Shown here piece by piece: positions 13,694 through 14,394 of a stretch of DNA of 14,394 bases (position 1 is the first letter of the stretch; every line of letters begins with the position of its first letter). The DNA is from JBGRQB01 sp041725875 (GTDB taxonomy: Bacteria; Bacteroidota; Ignavibacteria; Ignavibacteriales; Melioribacteraceae). Both the position numbers and the translations under genes were made by a program. The stretch is taken from assembly GCA_041725875.1 (NCBI GenBank), contig JBGRQB010000110.1, forward strand, positions 1-14,394, read 5' to 3'. The notes below the pieces were generated by a model that had not been told where the DNA came from, searched no databases, and worked only from the letters and a program-made list of their open reading frames with translations.

Positions 13694-14394
13694 TTATTTT
13701 ACTTCAATTTCATATTCATAAATCTTTTTCCCGACAAACGAATCTATAAAATAAAGTCTGGAGTTATGAATTTTCATTTTATCGCAAAATATATTCAGTT
13801 CTATTCGTTTAATGAGTTTTCCCTGTAACGAAAAAATAAGAAGTTCATTTAAATCTGTTTCAGAACTCCGCACTTTATTTTCAAGAAGATAAACTCCTCT
13901 TTCATCTGATATAAATCTCCCGATACCGCATTCCTTTTTGTTGGCAAGTCTTCTTTTTACCACAGCATAAATATATTTTTGATCTGCTGCCAGGCTATAT
14001 AAGAATGAATAATTTTTATACAGCTCCTCTTTCTCTTTATCAATGTAATCTTCTAAGTTATAGCTTAACTGATATTTTATTTCACCTCCGTTTTCACCAG
14101 TTTCCAAATCATAAATTCTTATTACCGGATTGTGATACTTATTTGCTGCAACCAAATATTTGTTGTTTGCTGCTATTTCAACTTCATTCATCAAAACTTT
14201 ATCAGTAATCATTCCTTTTACCGGAATAATTTCTCCGACATTTTTAACTACTTCTCTATTTAAATTAATAATTCCGGTAAGGCTTTTTTCAGTTTCATAT
14301 TTATAATTTCGTGTTCTGAGAACAAAATTATTTTTATGAATCAGGAGAGAATTTAATCTGTAATTTTCAAAAATTAAATTTGTCAGGAATTTTC
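13694..14394 (-). CDS. Probable six-bladed beta-propeller protein, C-terminal part; gene enters from the right edge
   Basis: The minus frame is open from the window edge (codon at 14392-14390) to the stop at 13694, giving 232 residues without the N-terminus. The methionine at 14212 is internal, because the 60 codons upstream are open and similar in composition. The sequence is propeller-like, with strand-turn units such as NKYLVAANKYHNPVIRIYDL, a helical insertion rich in Glu/Tyr/Lys, LYSLAADQKYIYAVV, then LLIFSLQGKLIKRIEL and a final RLYFIDSFVGKKIYEYEI strand pair. This is typical of the TolB-like/six-bladed propeller proteins of this group, like the protein at 7764-8840. Export cannot be judged without the N-terminus, and no active site is seen. 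Confidence 0.7.
   Translation of the reverse strand, partial: KFLTNLIFENYRLNSLLIHKNNFVLRTRNYKYETEKSLTGIINLNREVVKNVGEIIPVKGMITDKVLMNEVEIAANNKYLVAANKYHNPVIRIYDLETGENGGEIKYQLSYNLEDYIDKEKEELYKNYSFLYSLAADQKYIYAVVKRRLANKKECGIGRFISDERGVYLLENKVRSSETDLNELLIFSLQGKLIKRIELNIFCDKMKIHNSRLYFIDSFVGKKIYEYEIEVK

Noticed and set aside
14209..14212. ATG at 14212 as the start of the rightmost minus-strand gene
   Set aside because: The frame is open for 60 further codons to the window edge with protein-like composition, so the gene is cut by the window rather than starting here.

Overview
The window is AT-rich (roughly one third G+C by eye) and almost every gene lies on the minus strand. It most likely comes from a free-living member of the Bacteroidota/Ignavibacteriota/Chlorobi lineage. 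The clues are a DUF4837 lipoprotein (a family essentially confined to that group), secreted six-bladed beta-propeller proteins with a GxGPGEF motif, a sortilin-type BNR-repeat exoprotein, SEC59/VTE5-like kinase homologues and many lipoproteins. This placement rests on protein families recognised by eye, not on a search.

Left part (1-1182): the N-terminal 246 codons of a secreted sortilin/BNR-repeat protein run off the left edge. It is coupled by an ATGA overlap to a small upstream lipoprotein gene.

Housekeeping operon (1183-7626, minus): reading in the direction of transcription, greA (GTG start), tilS, hpt, ftsH, a SEC59/DGK1/VTE5-type membrane protein and a DUF4837 lipoprotein. The core tilS-hpt-ftsH order is widely conserved in bacteria. 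Gaps are short or negative, and a good intrinsic terminator at 1183-1211 closes the unit.

Signalling cluster (7653-12461, minus): a HisKA_3 histidine kinase is followed 2 nt later by a NarL-type response regulator. After a 97-nt gap come a small secreted protein with a CPPYC motif, a polytopic membrane protein overlapping it by 53 nt, and a second NarL-type regulator overlapping that by 11 nt. A secreted beta-propeller protein follows, and then a terminator at 7653-7686. The secreted/membrane pair is not a family I recognise. It sits between two response regulators and only one kinase, so it is the best candidate here for an undescribed sensing module. The gap before it holds three TAAAAAyCA direct repeats and a 14-bp hairpin that buries the ribosome binding site of the secreted protein.

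Right part (12462-14394): a 329-nt gene-free region holds two small palindromes upstream of the kinase, and a strong minus-strand terminator-like hairpin with no gene feeding into it (possible small RNA). Then come a plus-strand lipoprotein of the endonuclease/exonuclease/phosphatase fold, a bidirectional terminator, and a minus-strand probable beta-propeller protein that enters from the right edge. No tRNA, rRNA, insertion sequence or CRISPR array was seen.
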